Positions 1 to 8,303 are shown, counted from the stretch's first letter. The stretch is DNA of 38,813 bases from Cryobacterium sp. Y57 (GCF_002929505.1 NZ_PJJL01000047.1:1-38813), one strand, 5' to 3'. The notes: generated from the letters alone by a model not told the origin. Numbers and translations: made by a program.

Positions 1-29
1 AAGTACGGCACACTAGAACCACACGAAAG

Positions 30-81
30 TGGCCCTGTTTTCAGTTGGCACAAATGGCCCCATTTTCAGTTGGCGTTAACA
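30..81. mobile_element. Probable end of an IS21-family element (terminal repeats)
   Basis: Two 20-bp direct repeats, TGGCCCTGTTTTCAGTTGGC (30-49) and TGGCCCCATTTTCAGTTGGC (55-74), match at 18 of 20 bases with a 25-bp period and are followed by GTTAACA ending at 81. Multiple repeated terminal motifs with a TG/CA tip are typical of IS21-family (istAB) elements, and this motif style is common at such ends in actinobacteria. The transposase genes would lie left of the window, so the assignment rests on the repeats alone. Confidence 0.45.
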
Positions 82-195
82 CGGCCTCGTCGAAACTCGA
101 CGCTCGCAAGGAACCCTCGTGCGCTTGGACCACCTCGAAACAGTCCGTGGAGCGTTCCGGCTGCGAGCGACGGGCGAATCGTGTCGAGTTGGCGT

Positions 196-2463
196 TCAAG
201 CGGCGGGACGCGAGTTGCAGAGCTTTTTCGTTTCGCTCCGCCACGAGTTGAGTACCTTTCGGGCGTTGTCGATCGATCCTACGTCTAGGGCTTGGCGTGC
301 TGCGGAGAGCGATGTCAGCTCGCCGTCGTTCGGAGCGAACAAGGGCGTGGATTTCTGCAGGAGCGCCGTCGTTCCGGCACCTACGAGCATCGTGAGGGCG
401 TACTGAGCCCGCAGCGCTTGCCAGGCAGCGTCTGCAGTTTGGGTAGCGTCGCCGCAGGAGATCGACTCCAGAAGACCAGTAGCGTATGCGGTCTTGATCT
501 GCTGTGTGGATGCTCCCGGTCCCGGAAGGGATGTGATATAGCTCACATCAGCGTTGCGGTGTGAGGTGAAGGCCGACGACGACGCTTCGACGCGGTCGGG
601 TAGGGTGAGACCAGTCTTGCTCGCTTGGACTCGTGCTTCGACTACCGCGTTCCGGATGCGCGCGCCGTCAACTGCGTCTTGTTCGGGCCAGAGACAGACA
701 GCGGTTGCGTCGCCGGAGCAGACGAGTTCGGCCTCCGGTCGCGGCGCGTATGGAGCCTGTCCGATGCCGGCAACGAGTACGTTCCCCACCAGCATGGCCG
801 CAGTCACAAGCACGGCTCCTGCGGCGTATCCGAGCACGGCGCGGCGCAGAACCAGCACCAGGGCGAAGGTGGCGACGATGGCCACCGAGAGAAGAACAGG
901 CGCTAGCAGCGCCCCGGTGGCGGGAACAAAGGAGAAATCGAACGAGGATTGGGGAAGCCCAAAACCAGTGATGTTGAGCCAGGATGGGTTGCTGGCACCC
1001 TGCGCCGACGGCAAGGCGAACCAGAGGTAGCTGGCTACCAGCGCGGTAGGCACGGCAATTGCGGTGTGGGAGAGTCGGCCGAGCAGCGCTCCGAACGCGA
1101 ACGCCGACAGCAACACGGCCAGGGATGCGGCCGGCACCAACAGGTTCGGAGTGCCCGCCTTGGGGACTCCGCTGTTTTGTACGAGGAGCGCCAGCGTCAC
1201 CAAATAACCGGCGATCGATCCCACTAACGTCGGCCACACCCGTCGCGACAGCCGGGCGAGATATGCCGTTGCGGGAACCGGTTGATCCGTGCTGGCGTAA
1301 CGTCGCATTCGGCTCGACTCCCATGTGGTGACGACCGCCGCGGTCAGCACTGCGATGGGAAGACCGTAGCAAGCGACGGAGACCACGGCGTTCCAGTACG
1401 GCAGGGTCGTCCAGGTTGCGTTCGCAGTTCGAGTGCCCCACACCATGAGAGCGATCAGTATCGGCGCGGTCCAGACGGCCGGTGCGCTCACCATGCGGGC
1501 GAGACGCCGGGGTACGGCGATGCCGCTACGAAGAAGCCACGCCCACAGTGCGACGGCACTCGCAGCAACGACAGTCAGCCCGGCCAGGACAGAGGCCGAG
1601 ACGAGGGAACCAACGACGTCCTCGGCAAAATATCCGGCAAACCAGAGCACGGCCCACGGCAGTGTGGCAGCGGCAAGCCCTGCCGCCGCGACCTTCAAGC
1701 GCAACGCGGCCAGGATTCCTACCGTCGCCAGCGCGAACACCAGCGCTACGCCGACATTACTTGGGGAAAGGACCGTCTCGAAGACCCACCGCTCAGGGTA
1801 ATACCGGCCGCCGAAACCGCCCGCGACTGCGACGCCGCCAGCGAAGACGGCGAACGCGAGCGCGGCGATGGAGGCAACACCGCGGGTACCCCGCCAGACG
1901 AGGGGCGAGGCGATGAGCGCCATAACCGCGAGGGACACCATAAAAGCCAGCGCGATCCAGCTCGGCAGTGAGTACGTCGCTTGCGTCGTCGAGCGCACGA
2001 CGGCCAGCGCGACCACGCTGGCGAGCACGGCAACCATCGACCAACGGGCCGTGCGACGGTGGCCGGCCACGGCGAAGACACACGCAATCAGCCAGAGCGC
2101 ATAGGGCAGGGCCCCAGCCGGATCCGACGGGCCAACCCACCACGGCGGGACAATCTGTCTGGCGAGCGGACCAAGATAGGACACGAGCAAGATCGTGAGC
2201 GACAGCGCCGTACCACACGCGAACGCCACAGCGGATGCCACCTCCCGCGCCCGCGCCGGCAGCACCGGGTCGATTCGCCGCAACAGACCGCACACGGCGA
2301 GATTCAGCAGCTCGGCCACCTGTGGGCGTGTCCGATGCTCCGCGTCCGCGACGTCGAGGAGGGTTCCAACGACAGCGTCCTCATTGTCAACGCGCCACCC
2401 GCGCGGATACCAGCGCAACGTTGCGCGATACGCGGCCTCCAGGTCCGCCGGCGGGGTGCTCAT
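196..2463 (-). CDS. Large polytopic membrane protein, PadR-linked
   Basis: This 755-residue protein has a short cytoplasmic N-terminal region (about residues 1-75, rich in Trp/Arg and acidic residues), then roughly 15 hydrophobic segments to about residue 560. A non-membrane C-terminal domain of about 190 residues follows, with two cysteines near its start (LVCSGDATAVCLWPEQ). The ATG start overlaps the stop of the upstream PadR gene in an ATGA arrangement, so the two are almost certainly co-transcribed and translationally coupled. PadR genes are often paired with membrane proteins or ABC permeases that they control. No ATPase gene is present here and I do not recognise a specific family. The role is unknown; export or envelope stress is only a guess. 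The gene ends about 115 bp from the probable IS end. Confidence 0.85.
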   Translation of the reverse strand: MSTPPADLEAAYRATLRWYPRGWRVDNEDAVVGTLLDVADAEHRTRPQVAELLNLAVCGLLRRIDPVLPARAREVASAVAFACGTALSLTILLVSYLGPLARQIVPPWWVGPSDPAGALPYALWLIACVFAVAGHRRTARWSMVAVLASVVALAVVRSTTQATYSLPSWIALAFMVSLAVMALIASPLVWRGTRGVASIAALAFAVFAGGVAVAGGFGGRYYPERWVFETVLSPSNVGVALVFALATVGILAALRLKVAAAGLAAATLPWAVLWFAGYFAEDVVGSLVSASVLAGLTVVAASAVALWAWLLRSGIAVPRRLARMVSAPAVWTAPILIALMVWGTRTANATWTTLPYWNAVVSVACYGLPIAVLTAAVVTTWESSRMRRYASTDQPVPATAYLARLSRRVWPTLVGSIAGYLVTLALLVQNSGVPKAGTPNLLVPAASLAVLLSAFAFGALLGRLSHTAIAVPTALVASYLWFALPSAQGASNPSWLNITGFGLPQSSFDFSFVPATGALLAPVLLSVAIVATFALVLVLRRAVLGYAAGAVLVTAAMLVGNVLVAGIGQAPYAPRPEAELVCSGDATAVCLWPEQDAVDGARIRNAVVEARVQASKTGLTLPDRVEASSSAFTSHRNADVSYITSLPGPGASTQQIKTAYATGLLESISCGDATQTADAAWQALRAQYALTMLVGAGTTALLQKSTPLFAPNDGELTSLSAARQALDVGSIDNARKVLNSWRSETKKLCNSRPAA

Positions 2464-2804
2464 CCGTGTGCAGCCATCAGTGCCGGACGCAAGCGAAGAC
2501 GCGACAACGCCTGCTCGGCGTTGGCCTGCATCCTGGCAACCTCGGCCCGCAACGCCGAGGCTCCATCATCCGTCAGCTCGTAATAACGCCTGAGCCGGCC
2601 GTCGACAACTTCTTCACCGGCGCCAGTGACCAGACCCTGCTGCTTGAGGCGATCAAGGGCTGCGTACAGCGTTCCGACCTTAAGGTGCACTCGCCCCTCT
2701 GACAACTGCTCGGCATCAGTAATAAGTGCGTATCCGTGCTTGCGCCGATCGGCAAGGGCGGCGAGTACAAAGAACGTCGGTTCGCGCATTTCTGAATCAG
2801 CCAT
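2460..2804 (-). CDS. PadR family transcriptional regulator
   Basis: A 114-residue winged-helix protein with the standard PadR opening (MREPTFFVLAALADRRKHGY) and the wing-region pattern of a Tyr-Ala-Ala-Leu helix followed by a Gly-Arg-Leu-Arg-Arg-Tyr-Tyr-Glu-Leu-Thr strand. A C-terminal helix supplies the dimer interface. The start is uncertain between ATG 2804 (chosen) and ATG 2789; neither has a good ribosome site. It overlaps the membrane-protein gene by 4 nt and is divergent from the acyltransferase. PadR proteins usually repress their own operon, and the AT-rich intergenic region (2805-2901) is the obvious place for its operator. Confidence 0.9.
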   Translation of the reverse strand: MADSEMREPTFFVLAALADRRKHGYALITDAEQLSEGRVHLKVGTLYAALDRLKQQGLVTGAGEEVVDGRLRRYYELTDDGASALRAEVARMQANAEQALSRLRLRPALMAAHG

Positions 2805-2843
2805 AGCAGCAGCATAGTACGAACCTCGATATATAGCGGTCAC

Positions 2844-2872
2844 TTGACTTGATCGGCGGATCCTTATACGAT
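2844..2872 (+). promoter_or_regulatory. Probable sigma-70 promoter for the acyltransferase gene
   Basis: TTGACT (2844-2849) and TACGAT (2867-2872) are separated by 17 bp. Transcription would start near 2879-2880, exactly at an ATG, so a leaderless transcript is possible. Two copies of ATGATATT (2880-2887 and 2902-2909), 22 bp apart, flank the start and could be regulator half-sites. This is prediction from sequence only. Confidence 0.45.
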
Positions 2873-2901
2873 GATCGACATGATATTGCGACCATCTGAC
2901 T

Positions 2902-4062
2902 ATGATATTCCCGGCGACGGCGACGGCGACGGCGACGACGGCTGACCGCGATGTGCCACGCCCCAGTGCGACATGGCGTGTGCTGCGGTCAGGTCGGGTC
3001 CACAACAACAATTTTGACTTCGTACGCCTGCTCGGAGCGCTACTCGTTCTGATCGGGCACGCCTTCGTGCTCACCGCACATTTCCCGGTGCCCCGGTTCG
3101 TCGGCATTCCCATTCACACACTCGGAGTCGCCGTATTCTTCTGCGTCAGCGGGTATCTTGTGGAGGGAAGCTGGCTCCGGCGGCCGTGCGCCGGCGGCTT
3201 TCTGCGCAACCGCTGTCTGCGAATCTTTCCAGGCCTTATCGCCGTGGTGCTAGTCACTGTGTTCCTCTTGGGCCCATTGGTCACGAATGCAGGGCTGGAA
3301 TACTTTCAGAATCCGCAGACGTATCAATACCTTCTCTCCATCACGCTGGATGCCCAGTACTTCCTTCCTGGCGTGTTCGGGGATGCTGTCCACGCCAGCA
3401 GAGCCGTGAACGGTTCGCTCTGGAGCCTCGGAGTCGAGTTCATCTGTTATCTCGTCGTTCTAGGTGCCGGCCTCGCGTTGCGGCAGCGCGGATACGTAAT
3501 ATTCGCGATCCTCGCCGCCCTCTGCGCCGCCGCCACATTCGCACCAGAGGAGTCGCCACTTGACGGGCTCAAGCCAGCCGCATCCATGGTCGTCTTCTTC
3601 GCCGTCGGGGCCATCCTGCGCGCGGTCAAGCCCAGCGTGCGCACGCTCGCGAGCATGACCATTGCCGGTCTCGTCGTGTGGCTCGGGATCGCGATCGCGC
3701 TTCCGTCGGGGGCAATCCTTGGCGCGTGGGTCACGCTTCCTGGACTGCTCATCCTGTTAGGGCGCTCGACAACTCCAGGTCTGCGATCGGCCGCGCGGTT
3801 TGGGGACCTTTCCTATGGAATCTACCTGTGGGCGTTCCCCGTGCAGCAACTCGTCCTTCATTACTTCGGACATGTGCCACTCGCGTTGAATCTCATTCTC
3901 GTATTCGTGTTTACACTACCGCTGGCCTTCATCTCCTGGCATCTGATCGAACGGAGGGCGCTCACCTTCGCGGTGACAACAAGCAGAACCCATCCTGTCC
4001 CGGCGTGGCATCCGCGTTGGCACGTAGAAGTAGACGAAGGTAATAGGGGGAAAAGTGGGTAG
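2902..4062 (+). CDS. Acyltransferase 3 family (OafA-like) membrane protein
   Basis: This 386-residue integral membrane protein belongs to the acyltransferase-3 family, which O-acylates sugars of surface polysaccharides or lipids. Visible hallmarks are the opening Asn-Asn-Phe-Asp-Phe-Val-Arg segment (about residue 35), a helix with Gly-His (LIGHAFVLT) carrying the family's catalytic-type His, the segment FFCVSGYLVEGSW, and NGSLWSLGVEFICYLVV in mid-protein. About ten hydrophobic helices follow. The N-terminus contains a (GGCGAC)4 repeat (2913-2936) coding alternating Ala-Thr. ATG 2902 has no ribosome site, so the true start may be a downstream GTG near 2952 or 2979. The target substrate cannot be told, as no polysaccharide genes are adjacent. 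Confidence 0.85.
   Translation: MIFPATATATATTADRDVPRPSATWRVLRSGRVHNNNFDFVRLLGALLVLIGHAFVLTAHFPVPRFVGIPIHTLGVAVFFCVSGYLVEGSWLRRPCAGGFLRNRCLRIFPGLIAVVLVTVFLLGPLVTNAGLEYFQNPQTYQYLLSITLDAQYFLPGVFGDAVHASRAVNGSLWSLGVEFICYLVVLGAGLALRQRGYVIFAILAALCAAATFAPEESPLDGLKPAASMVVFFAVGAILRAVKPSVRTLASMTIAGLVVWLGIAIALPSGAILGAWVTLPGLLILLGRSTTPGLRSAARFGDLSYGIYLWAFPVQQLVLHYFGHVPLALNLILVFVFTLPLAFISWHLIERRALTFAVTTSRTHPVPAWHPRWHVEVDEGNRGKSG
2913..2936. repeat. GGCGAC hexamer repeat, four copies
   Basis: Four perfect tandem GGCGAC units lie in the 5' end of the acyltransferase gene. Copy-number change would alter the Ala-Thr tail length without changing frame. Confidence 0.8.
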
Positions 4063-4145
4063 ACGGGCACGAGTAACCGGGCATCAGAGAGCTCGATAGC
4101 GGCCGGGAACGCGGTGATCTGCGCTGCGGTGCCGGCGCATTCCCG

Positions 4146-4927
4146 CTAGGTCCCGAGGAACGGGTCGACGAGGTACTCGGAACACCCCACGGTCGAATTG
4201 TCTTGCTCAGGGTTCCCCGTGCGGGAAAGTTGAGAGTCACCTGGTCGAGCGTCCCATCGCCGACGATGATGCCAGGCAACGATGCGGGGAGGTCCACTGC
4301 CACGGATCGCATTCCGAGGGCGTTCAGGATGTGAAGGCGGTTCGCTGGCTGGGCTTCAGCAGCAAGGTCGAAGTCATCGCCGACGCGCGTCTGGTCGACC
4401 GAGGAAATGGCGATGTTGGAGTCCGTAGTCGCAGATGTCGCCTGCACGCTGAATGCGGGCCGATACAGACGCGCCTCGCCGGTTAGCAACAAAACCATCC
4501 ACCCAGAATTCAACGCTATCGGGCCCAGCGATGGAACGCCGGACGGGATCGGTGACCGGTGACCGGCCAGCGTTCGTCTTTCGGGACGGGAACGAAAGCG
4601 GTTGGTGTGTTTTCATAAGCTCTCTCGCCGAGGAGTCGGCGGTGGATCGTGTCGGTGATCACGAGTCTGCCGATCTCGTTACCGATCGGGATATCGGAGC
4701 CAAGGACCAGGCTTCCAGCCTGAACCACCTCGCCGACGCGGTCCCGACCGTTTGCAGTTACGACTCCGGAAACGTTCAAGCGGAAGTCCTCCAGCGCCAC
4801 GTCGAACCCGCCGTTTCCCGCAGTGATCACAGCGATTCCGGCGATGGTGTTGTCTCCCGAGGCTATGGTGAGCTCGGTCGTGCCGATGACACCGTCGGGG
4901 ATGACGATGTTGGCCGCGTCGACAGGT
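4146..4927 (-). pseudogene. Decayed gene of unknown function, three frame breaks
   Basis: Protein-like sequence can be followed on the minus strand through four reading-frame segments. Segment one (about 4927-4565) runs from near VPVDAANIVIPDG through a Gly/Asn-rich part to VPVPKDERWPVTGH. Segment two (about 4560-4490) contains GPDSVEFWVDG. Segment three (about 4485-4220) contains LTGEARLYRPAFSVQ. Segment four ends in GCSEYLVDPFLGT and a TAG stop at 4146-4148. The first break coincides with a tandem 7-bp duplication (GGTGACC, 4551-4557 and 4558-4564); removing one copy restores the frame exactly. The last break lies in a four-base G/C run (4215-4218). The 5' end appears lost near 4927, where the operators of the neighbouring operon begin. 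I do not recognise the family; it looks beta-rich. Confidence 0.6.
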
Positions 4928-4970
4928 ACTTTCCGTCTCGGAAAATGGTATGTTTTCTGAAACGGAAAGT
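4928..4970 (+). promoter_or_regulatory. Two dyad operators upstream of the membrane protein/wHTH operon
   Basis: TTTCCG-TCT-CGGAAA (4930-4944) is a perfect 6-bp inverted repeat, and TTTCTG-AAA-CGGAAA (4954-4968) is the same dyad with one mismatch. They are centred 24 bp apart. Between them lies TGGTATGTT (4946-4954), a possible extended -10. The arrangement suggests repression by a dimer, most simply the winged-helix protein encoded second in the operon. Confidence 0.55.
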
Positions 4971-4993
4971 CCTTACCAGAAAATGGAGTGCAC

Positions 4994-5446
4994 ATGCTCA
5001 ATGAAGATCAAATCCCTGTTTCTGCACATGATGCCTTGATATCTGCGCGTGCCGCGGAGGACGCGATGCGACAGCGTGCCCGTTCGATTAGACCGTTCAT
5101 TGCCACCGGCGGTGTCGCGAGTGGCGCTGTCACGGCCGCCGTTCTCCTGCCTGAACCCTGGACATTCGCCGTCAGCGTCGGCGCGTTCGTCGCCATTGTC
5201 ACCTCTGTCTGGCTGTTCCAGCGCTCTGGACCTCGCCGGCTGATCGCTCAGCCTGGTCAGCACGTAGCCGGACGCCTGGTTCTCGTCGCAGTTATGGTCA
5301 TGTTTCCGATCGGCGGGCTTCTCATCGGGACCTATACGGATAACGTCTGGGCCATCGCGGCGCTAGCCCTTGCACTTCCCGCCATCATGGTGGTGATCCC
5401 ATGGTGGTGGGAAAGAAACCTACCCAGCACAGTGGCAGGAAAATAA
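4994..5446 (+). CDS. Small four-helix membrane protein, first gene of a regulated operon
   Basis: A 150-residue protein with a soluble N-terminal stretch of about 30 residues, then two pairs of hydrophobic segments (about residues 35-75 and 90-140) and a short basic tail. The ATG at 4994 is preceded by GGAG (4985-4988) at 5-nt spacing, better than the in-frame GTG at 4988. The gene stops 2 nt before a winged-helix regulator, and this pairing of a small membrane protein with a MarR/ArsR-like regulator recurs in actinobacteria. The function is unknown; the protein may be the effector whose amount the regulator adjusts. Confidence 0.8.
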   Translation: MLNEDQIPVSAHDALISARAAEDAMRQRARSIRPFIATGGVASGAVTAAVLLPEPWTFAVSVGAFVAIVTSVWLFQRSGPRRLIAQPGQHVAGRLVLVAVMVMFPIGGLLIGTYTDNVWAIAALALALPAIMVVIPWWWERNLPSTVAGK

Positions 5447-5448
5447 GC

Positions 5449-5775
5449 ATGCACGCCGCATTCGATGACGTAATTCACGCGCCCAACCGGCTTCGCATCA
5501 CGGCCGCCCTCTCGGCAGTTGTGAGCGCCGACTTCTCCGTAATCAGAGACTTGTTGAGCGTGAGCGATTCCGTCCTCAGCAAGCACGTCAAGCCGCTCAG
5601 TGAAGCAGGCTACGTCGACGTTGTGAAGACCGTGATTAATTCCCATGTCAGGACGTCTCTCACTCTGACCGTGAAGGGCCGAAAAGCCTACCGAGGCCAT
5701 ATTGAAGCCTTGCGAGAACTCACCGCGAATATGGGTGAGGTAGACACGACTGTCGACCAGATTTCCGAACTATAA
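5449..5775 (+). CDS. Winged-helix (MarR/ArsR-like) transcriptional regulator
   Basis: A 108-residue protein matching the short winged-helix family often labelled HTH_34. It has the opening FDDVIHAPNRLRITAAL, a helix-turn-helix around DLLSVSDSVLSKHVKPL with recognition-helix residues SDSVLSKH, and a wing followed by LTLTVKGRKAYRGHIEAL. The start at ATG 5449 follows the upstream stop by 2 nt and has AGGA (5437-5440) at 8-nt spacing. Family members bind short palindromes as dimers, so the two dyads at 4930-4968 are the likely operators and autoregulation is likely. No metal-binding cysteine cluster is evident, so the signal is unknown. Confidence 0.88.
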   Translation: MHAAFDDVIHAPNRLRITAALSAVVSADFSVIRDLLSVSDSVLSKHVKPLSEAGYVDVVKTVINSHVRTSLTLTVKGRKAYRGHIEALRELTANMGEVDTTVDQISEL

Positions 5776-5978
5776 AAGTTGAAAAGCCGCCGTAGCGCTC
5801 ATCCTATTTTCACAGTTGCTCTGATCGCCCCGCACAGCGTTCCCTTCTCTAGACGCGAAGTTTTTTCGTCGATTTTCTGGGTGAGTGTCACACTTGGACC
5901 TCGGTTGGTCATGGTCTCGTCTGGGGCTCCCCGTCCGGGCAGTGCTCAAGCAGTTCTGCAGTCTGCCAAACTAGGCCC

Positions 5979-6458
5979 GTGAATGACTGGGAAGAACGGA
6001 TTAGAACATTCTGGCTTGACGCCAATGGCGCCGACCAGGAGTTCACTTTCGACTCTATGCAGGCCCTGATCGCAGAGCGACGTGACGATGATCCGGCCGC
6101 CATCTTCGAGTGGGCGTCGGTGCATGACTTTCTGGGACGGGAAGCGGATGCGATTTCGTTATACCGCCGTGCGCTGAAACTTGGTCTCGATCCTGTCCGC
6201 AACTCTCAAGCTCAAATTCAGCTGGCCAGCTCACTTCGCAACGTCGGTGAGACCACCGAAGCGGTCAGGATTCTCGAAGGCCTGAAACAGAACGCAACGG
6301 TCGGCGACGCCCACGAAGCTTTTCTGGCTTTAGCGCTCTTCGACGCTGGGCGGCCCGGCGATGCTTTACGAGTCGCCCTCAAGGCTTTGGGAAAGACCCT
6401 GCCCCTCTATAGCGGTGCGATTGACCACTACGCTGACGCGATTGTCGACTCCAAGTAG
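5979..6458 (+). CDS. Tetratricopeptide repeat protein (TPR_5-like)
   Basis: This 159-residue helical protein resembles the actinobacterial TPR_5 family. It has repeats around residues 40-70 (AIFEWASVHDFLGREADAIS), 75-105 and 110-150, each with Ala/Gly/Leu at packing positions. It lacks a signal peptide and is probably a cytoplasmic interaction module. The GTG at 5979 is the only start that fits the family N-terminus; the ribosome site is weak. The gene stands alone between a 200-bp spacer and a decayed region. No partner can be named. Confidence 0.82.
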   Translation: MNDWEERIRTFWLDANGADQEFTFDSMQALIAERRDDDPAAIFEWASVHDFLGREADAISLYRRALKLGLDPVRNSQAQIQLASSLRNVGETTEAVRILEGLKQNATVGDAHEAFLALALFDAGRPGDALRVALKALGKTLPLYSGAIDHYADAIVDSK

Positions 6459-6654
6459 CCGCCTGCGCTCCCGGTGGACAGAGATCCAACCGTCCCGGCG
6501 AGGGTTGGGCGTGCGGGGCGTTTTTCTTCGCTCCGGCCTCCGCCACCACCGTTCCCCTATCGGGAATGAATATAAGGTGCCGGATCACTGGCGCCGTTTC
6601 TCGGTGGAGGTGCTCCGAATAATGCCGGCGGCGGTGATTGAGACCCTGGCACGT

Positions 6655-6950
6655 CGCTGATTGGGGCGCGTCGGCGAAGCGGCGGCCGGCCGCGAGCATC
6701 CGCTCAGTCATTTCATCATGGCCTTGGTGTCCACTTGCACCAATCACGTGCAGGGTCGCATCGGGCCAGGCCTGCGTCAGCAGCCAGGGCACATCGACGG
6801 GGCCGCCGAGGTCGAGCTGGCCGTGGAGCAGCACGCCGGGGATTCCGACAAGACGGTGCGCATTGCGTAGCAGTTGGCCCTCCTCAAGCCGGGCACCGTG
6901 CGAGAAATCGTGCAAGACGATGCGGGCGAACTGTAGCCGGAACTGCGGGC
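6655..6950 (-). pseudogene. C-terminal fragment of a proline iminopeptidase (alpha/beta hydrolase)
   Basis: The minus strand encodes FARIVLHDFSHGARLEEGQLL, then a stretch ending HGQLDLGGPVDVPW and HVIGASGHQGHDEM. These match the C-terminal third of actinobacterial prolyl aminopeptidases, including the late Asp (LDLGGP) and His (SGHQG) of the catalytic triad. The nucleophile-Ser two-thirds is missing. The fragment is joined at about 6950-6980 to the 3' part of an unrelated hypothetical gene in another frame, so it cannot be expressed as a peptidase. Confidence 0.7.
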
Positions 6951-7294
6951 CGGTGCAGCTGCGGCACCCGAGAGCGCTCCTCGTCTGAGTCCAAATAGAG
7001 AACGACGACGCGCGGACCAAACTCTCGCTGAGCGTCTGCGGCGAGCAGGTAGCCGTCAACGACGAACGCAAGGTGCTCTTTTGGTGACGGCCACTCGAGA
7101 TTAAACCCCATGAGTGTTTCGAAGGGCACGCTCCAGCGGACGAGTCGTGTTTCAAGCTTTTTCGAGAGTCCGAGTGCCCCGAGTTCAAAAGGCCCGAACC
7201 ACATATCAGGAGAGGGGGACTTGTCCCAAAGCGGCAGCAACTGGCCATACTCCGCGATCAGAATGACCCTGGTTGGAAATGGCACAAACTCCAT
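6884..7294 (-). CDS. Small hypothetical protein, 3' end apparently replaced
   Basis: About 136 residues. The recognisable part runs from MEFVPFPTRVILIAEYGQ through WSVPFETLMGFNLEWPS to FGPRVVVLYLDSDEE. It resembles a small actinobacterial family with a Tyr-Gly-x-x-x-Pro-Leu-Trp opening and a closing Val-Val-x-Tyr-Leu strand. After DSDEERSRV the reading frame runs into the out-of-frame peptidase fragment and ends in an Arg/Pro-rich tail, so the native C-terminus is probably lost. The start may be ATG 7294 or GTG 7285; the latter has GGTGGGAG at better spacing. A possible remnant of a similar gene (LLIPEWFPIKAFVMKMM, near 7430-7380, minus) lies just upstream. Function unknown. Confidence 0.5.
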   Translation of the reverse strand: MEFVPFPTRVILIAEYGQLLPLWDKSPSPDMWFGPFELGALGLSKKLETRLVRWSVPFETLMGFNLEWPSPKEHLAFVVDGYLLAADAQREFGPRVVVLYLDSDEERSRVPQLHRPAVPATVRPHRLARFLARCPA

Positions 7295-7496
7295 CTCCCA
7301 CCGAGTACCGCAAAACGTCCCCTGTGTGAGCCGGCGGGCTGGCCTCAGAACGGAGACCACGGGAACCGCGAGCTGCGTCGCACATCATCTTCATCACGAA
7401 CGCCTTGATCGGAAACCACTCCGGGATGAGTAGTTGGCCCAACAGAATCTTTTCACCGAAAAAAGCGATGAGATGTCCTAACCCTTCACTGCTGTT

Positions 7497-8303
7497 CTAT
7501 CTGCCGAGGAGAACTCCGTGCACGAAGATGATCGCCGGAAATGTCGCGGTGAAGGCCCAAAAGAAAGTGTCGAGGCCAATCAGCACGGCTGTTCCGAGAT
7601 GGAGCATGACCCCGGCAAAAAGCAGCGCTACCAGGACGCCAGGGGGAGCCACAAGGGCTACGGGAAAAATGATCTCCACGACGATAACTGACCATCCGAC
7701 GAAGCCTCCCAGCCAAGGTCGTCTACGAAGTATGGCTGCGGCCGTGGAGTGTCCATAAGTAGCGGTGTTGAGAATGCTTCGCAGCGCTGACCCTTGACGC
7801 CACTGTGCGTTGGATGCCTTCGATACTCCCGCAGCGAAATATGCCAACAAAGCCTGCGCCGCGATGAAATACAAACCCACGGCTTGAAAAGGACTCGACG
7901 TTGGGAGCAGGAAGGTGAATGCCAAGCCCGCAAGGATGATGACCGATATTTGATTGGAGCCATCTTTGCCATAGCGAATTTGATAGGCCAGGAAAAGACT
8001 TGATAGCAAAATGATCGTTGCGTAACTGGCGTAGAGCAGGTTGCTTTGAAACGGAGTGATTAGCGCTATGGAACAGACGATTCGAGCAACCACAACAATA
8101 CGCAGCCACACTGAGCCGCTGTGCCCGACCATCCATCCACGTGACGCACCGTGTGACCTAGCGAGGATCTGTCTGCTATTCCAGTCAAACAGCCCGCTCG
8201 AGCCGAATTCTTTTAAACTGAAAAGCAATTGTAAAGAACCTTGAAGAATTCCTATGCTCACGATGATGGCGGTAATTCGTGCGGCGCTTTCGATTGTCAA
8301 CAT
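7497..8303 (-). CDS. HTTM-domain (SdpB/gamma-carboxylase-like) membrane protein
   Basis: A 268-residue protein with six or more hydrophobic segments and the HTTM-family pattern: a short helix followed by a Ser-Ser-x-Gly-Leu region, a central aromatic helix (VGLYFIAAQALLAYFAAGVS) followed by Lys-x-x-x-x-x-W (KASNAQW), and terminal helices. HTTM proteins relate to vitamin K-dependent gamma-carboxylase and include Bacillus SdpB, which matures a peptide toxin together with SdpA. The start at ATG 8303 lies 3 nt after the stop of the partner gene, so they form an operon. The pair is visibly AT-richer than flanking genes, suggesting acquisition. The substrate is unknown. Confidence 0.72.
   Translation of the reverse strand: MLTIESAARITAIIVSIGILQGSLQLLFSLKEFGSSGLFDWNSRQILARSHGASRGWMVGHSGSVWLRIVVVARIVCSIALITPFQSNLLYASYATIILLSSLFLAYQIRYGKDGSNQISVIILAGLAFTFLLPTSSPFQAVGLYFIAAQALLAYFAAGVSKASNAQWRQGSALRSILNTATYGHSTAAAILRRRPWLGGFVGWSVIVVEIIFPVALVAPPGVLVALLFAGVMLHLGTAVLIGLDTFFWAFTATFPAIIFVHGVLLGR

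Noticed and set aside
1268..1971. Plus-strand frames inside the large membrane protein gene
   Set aside because: Composition is charged and low in hydrophobics, as expected for a shadow. The minus strand encodes coherent membrane helices coupled to PadR.
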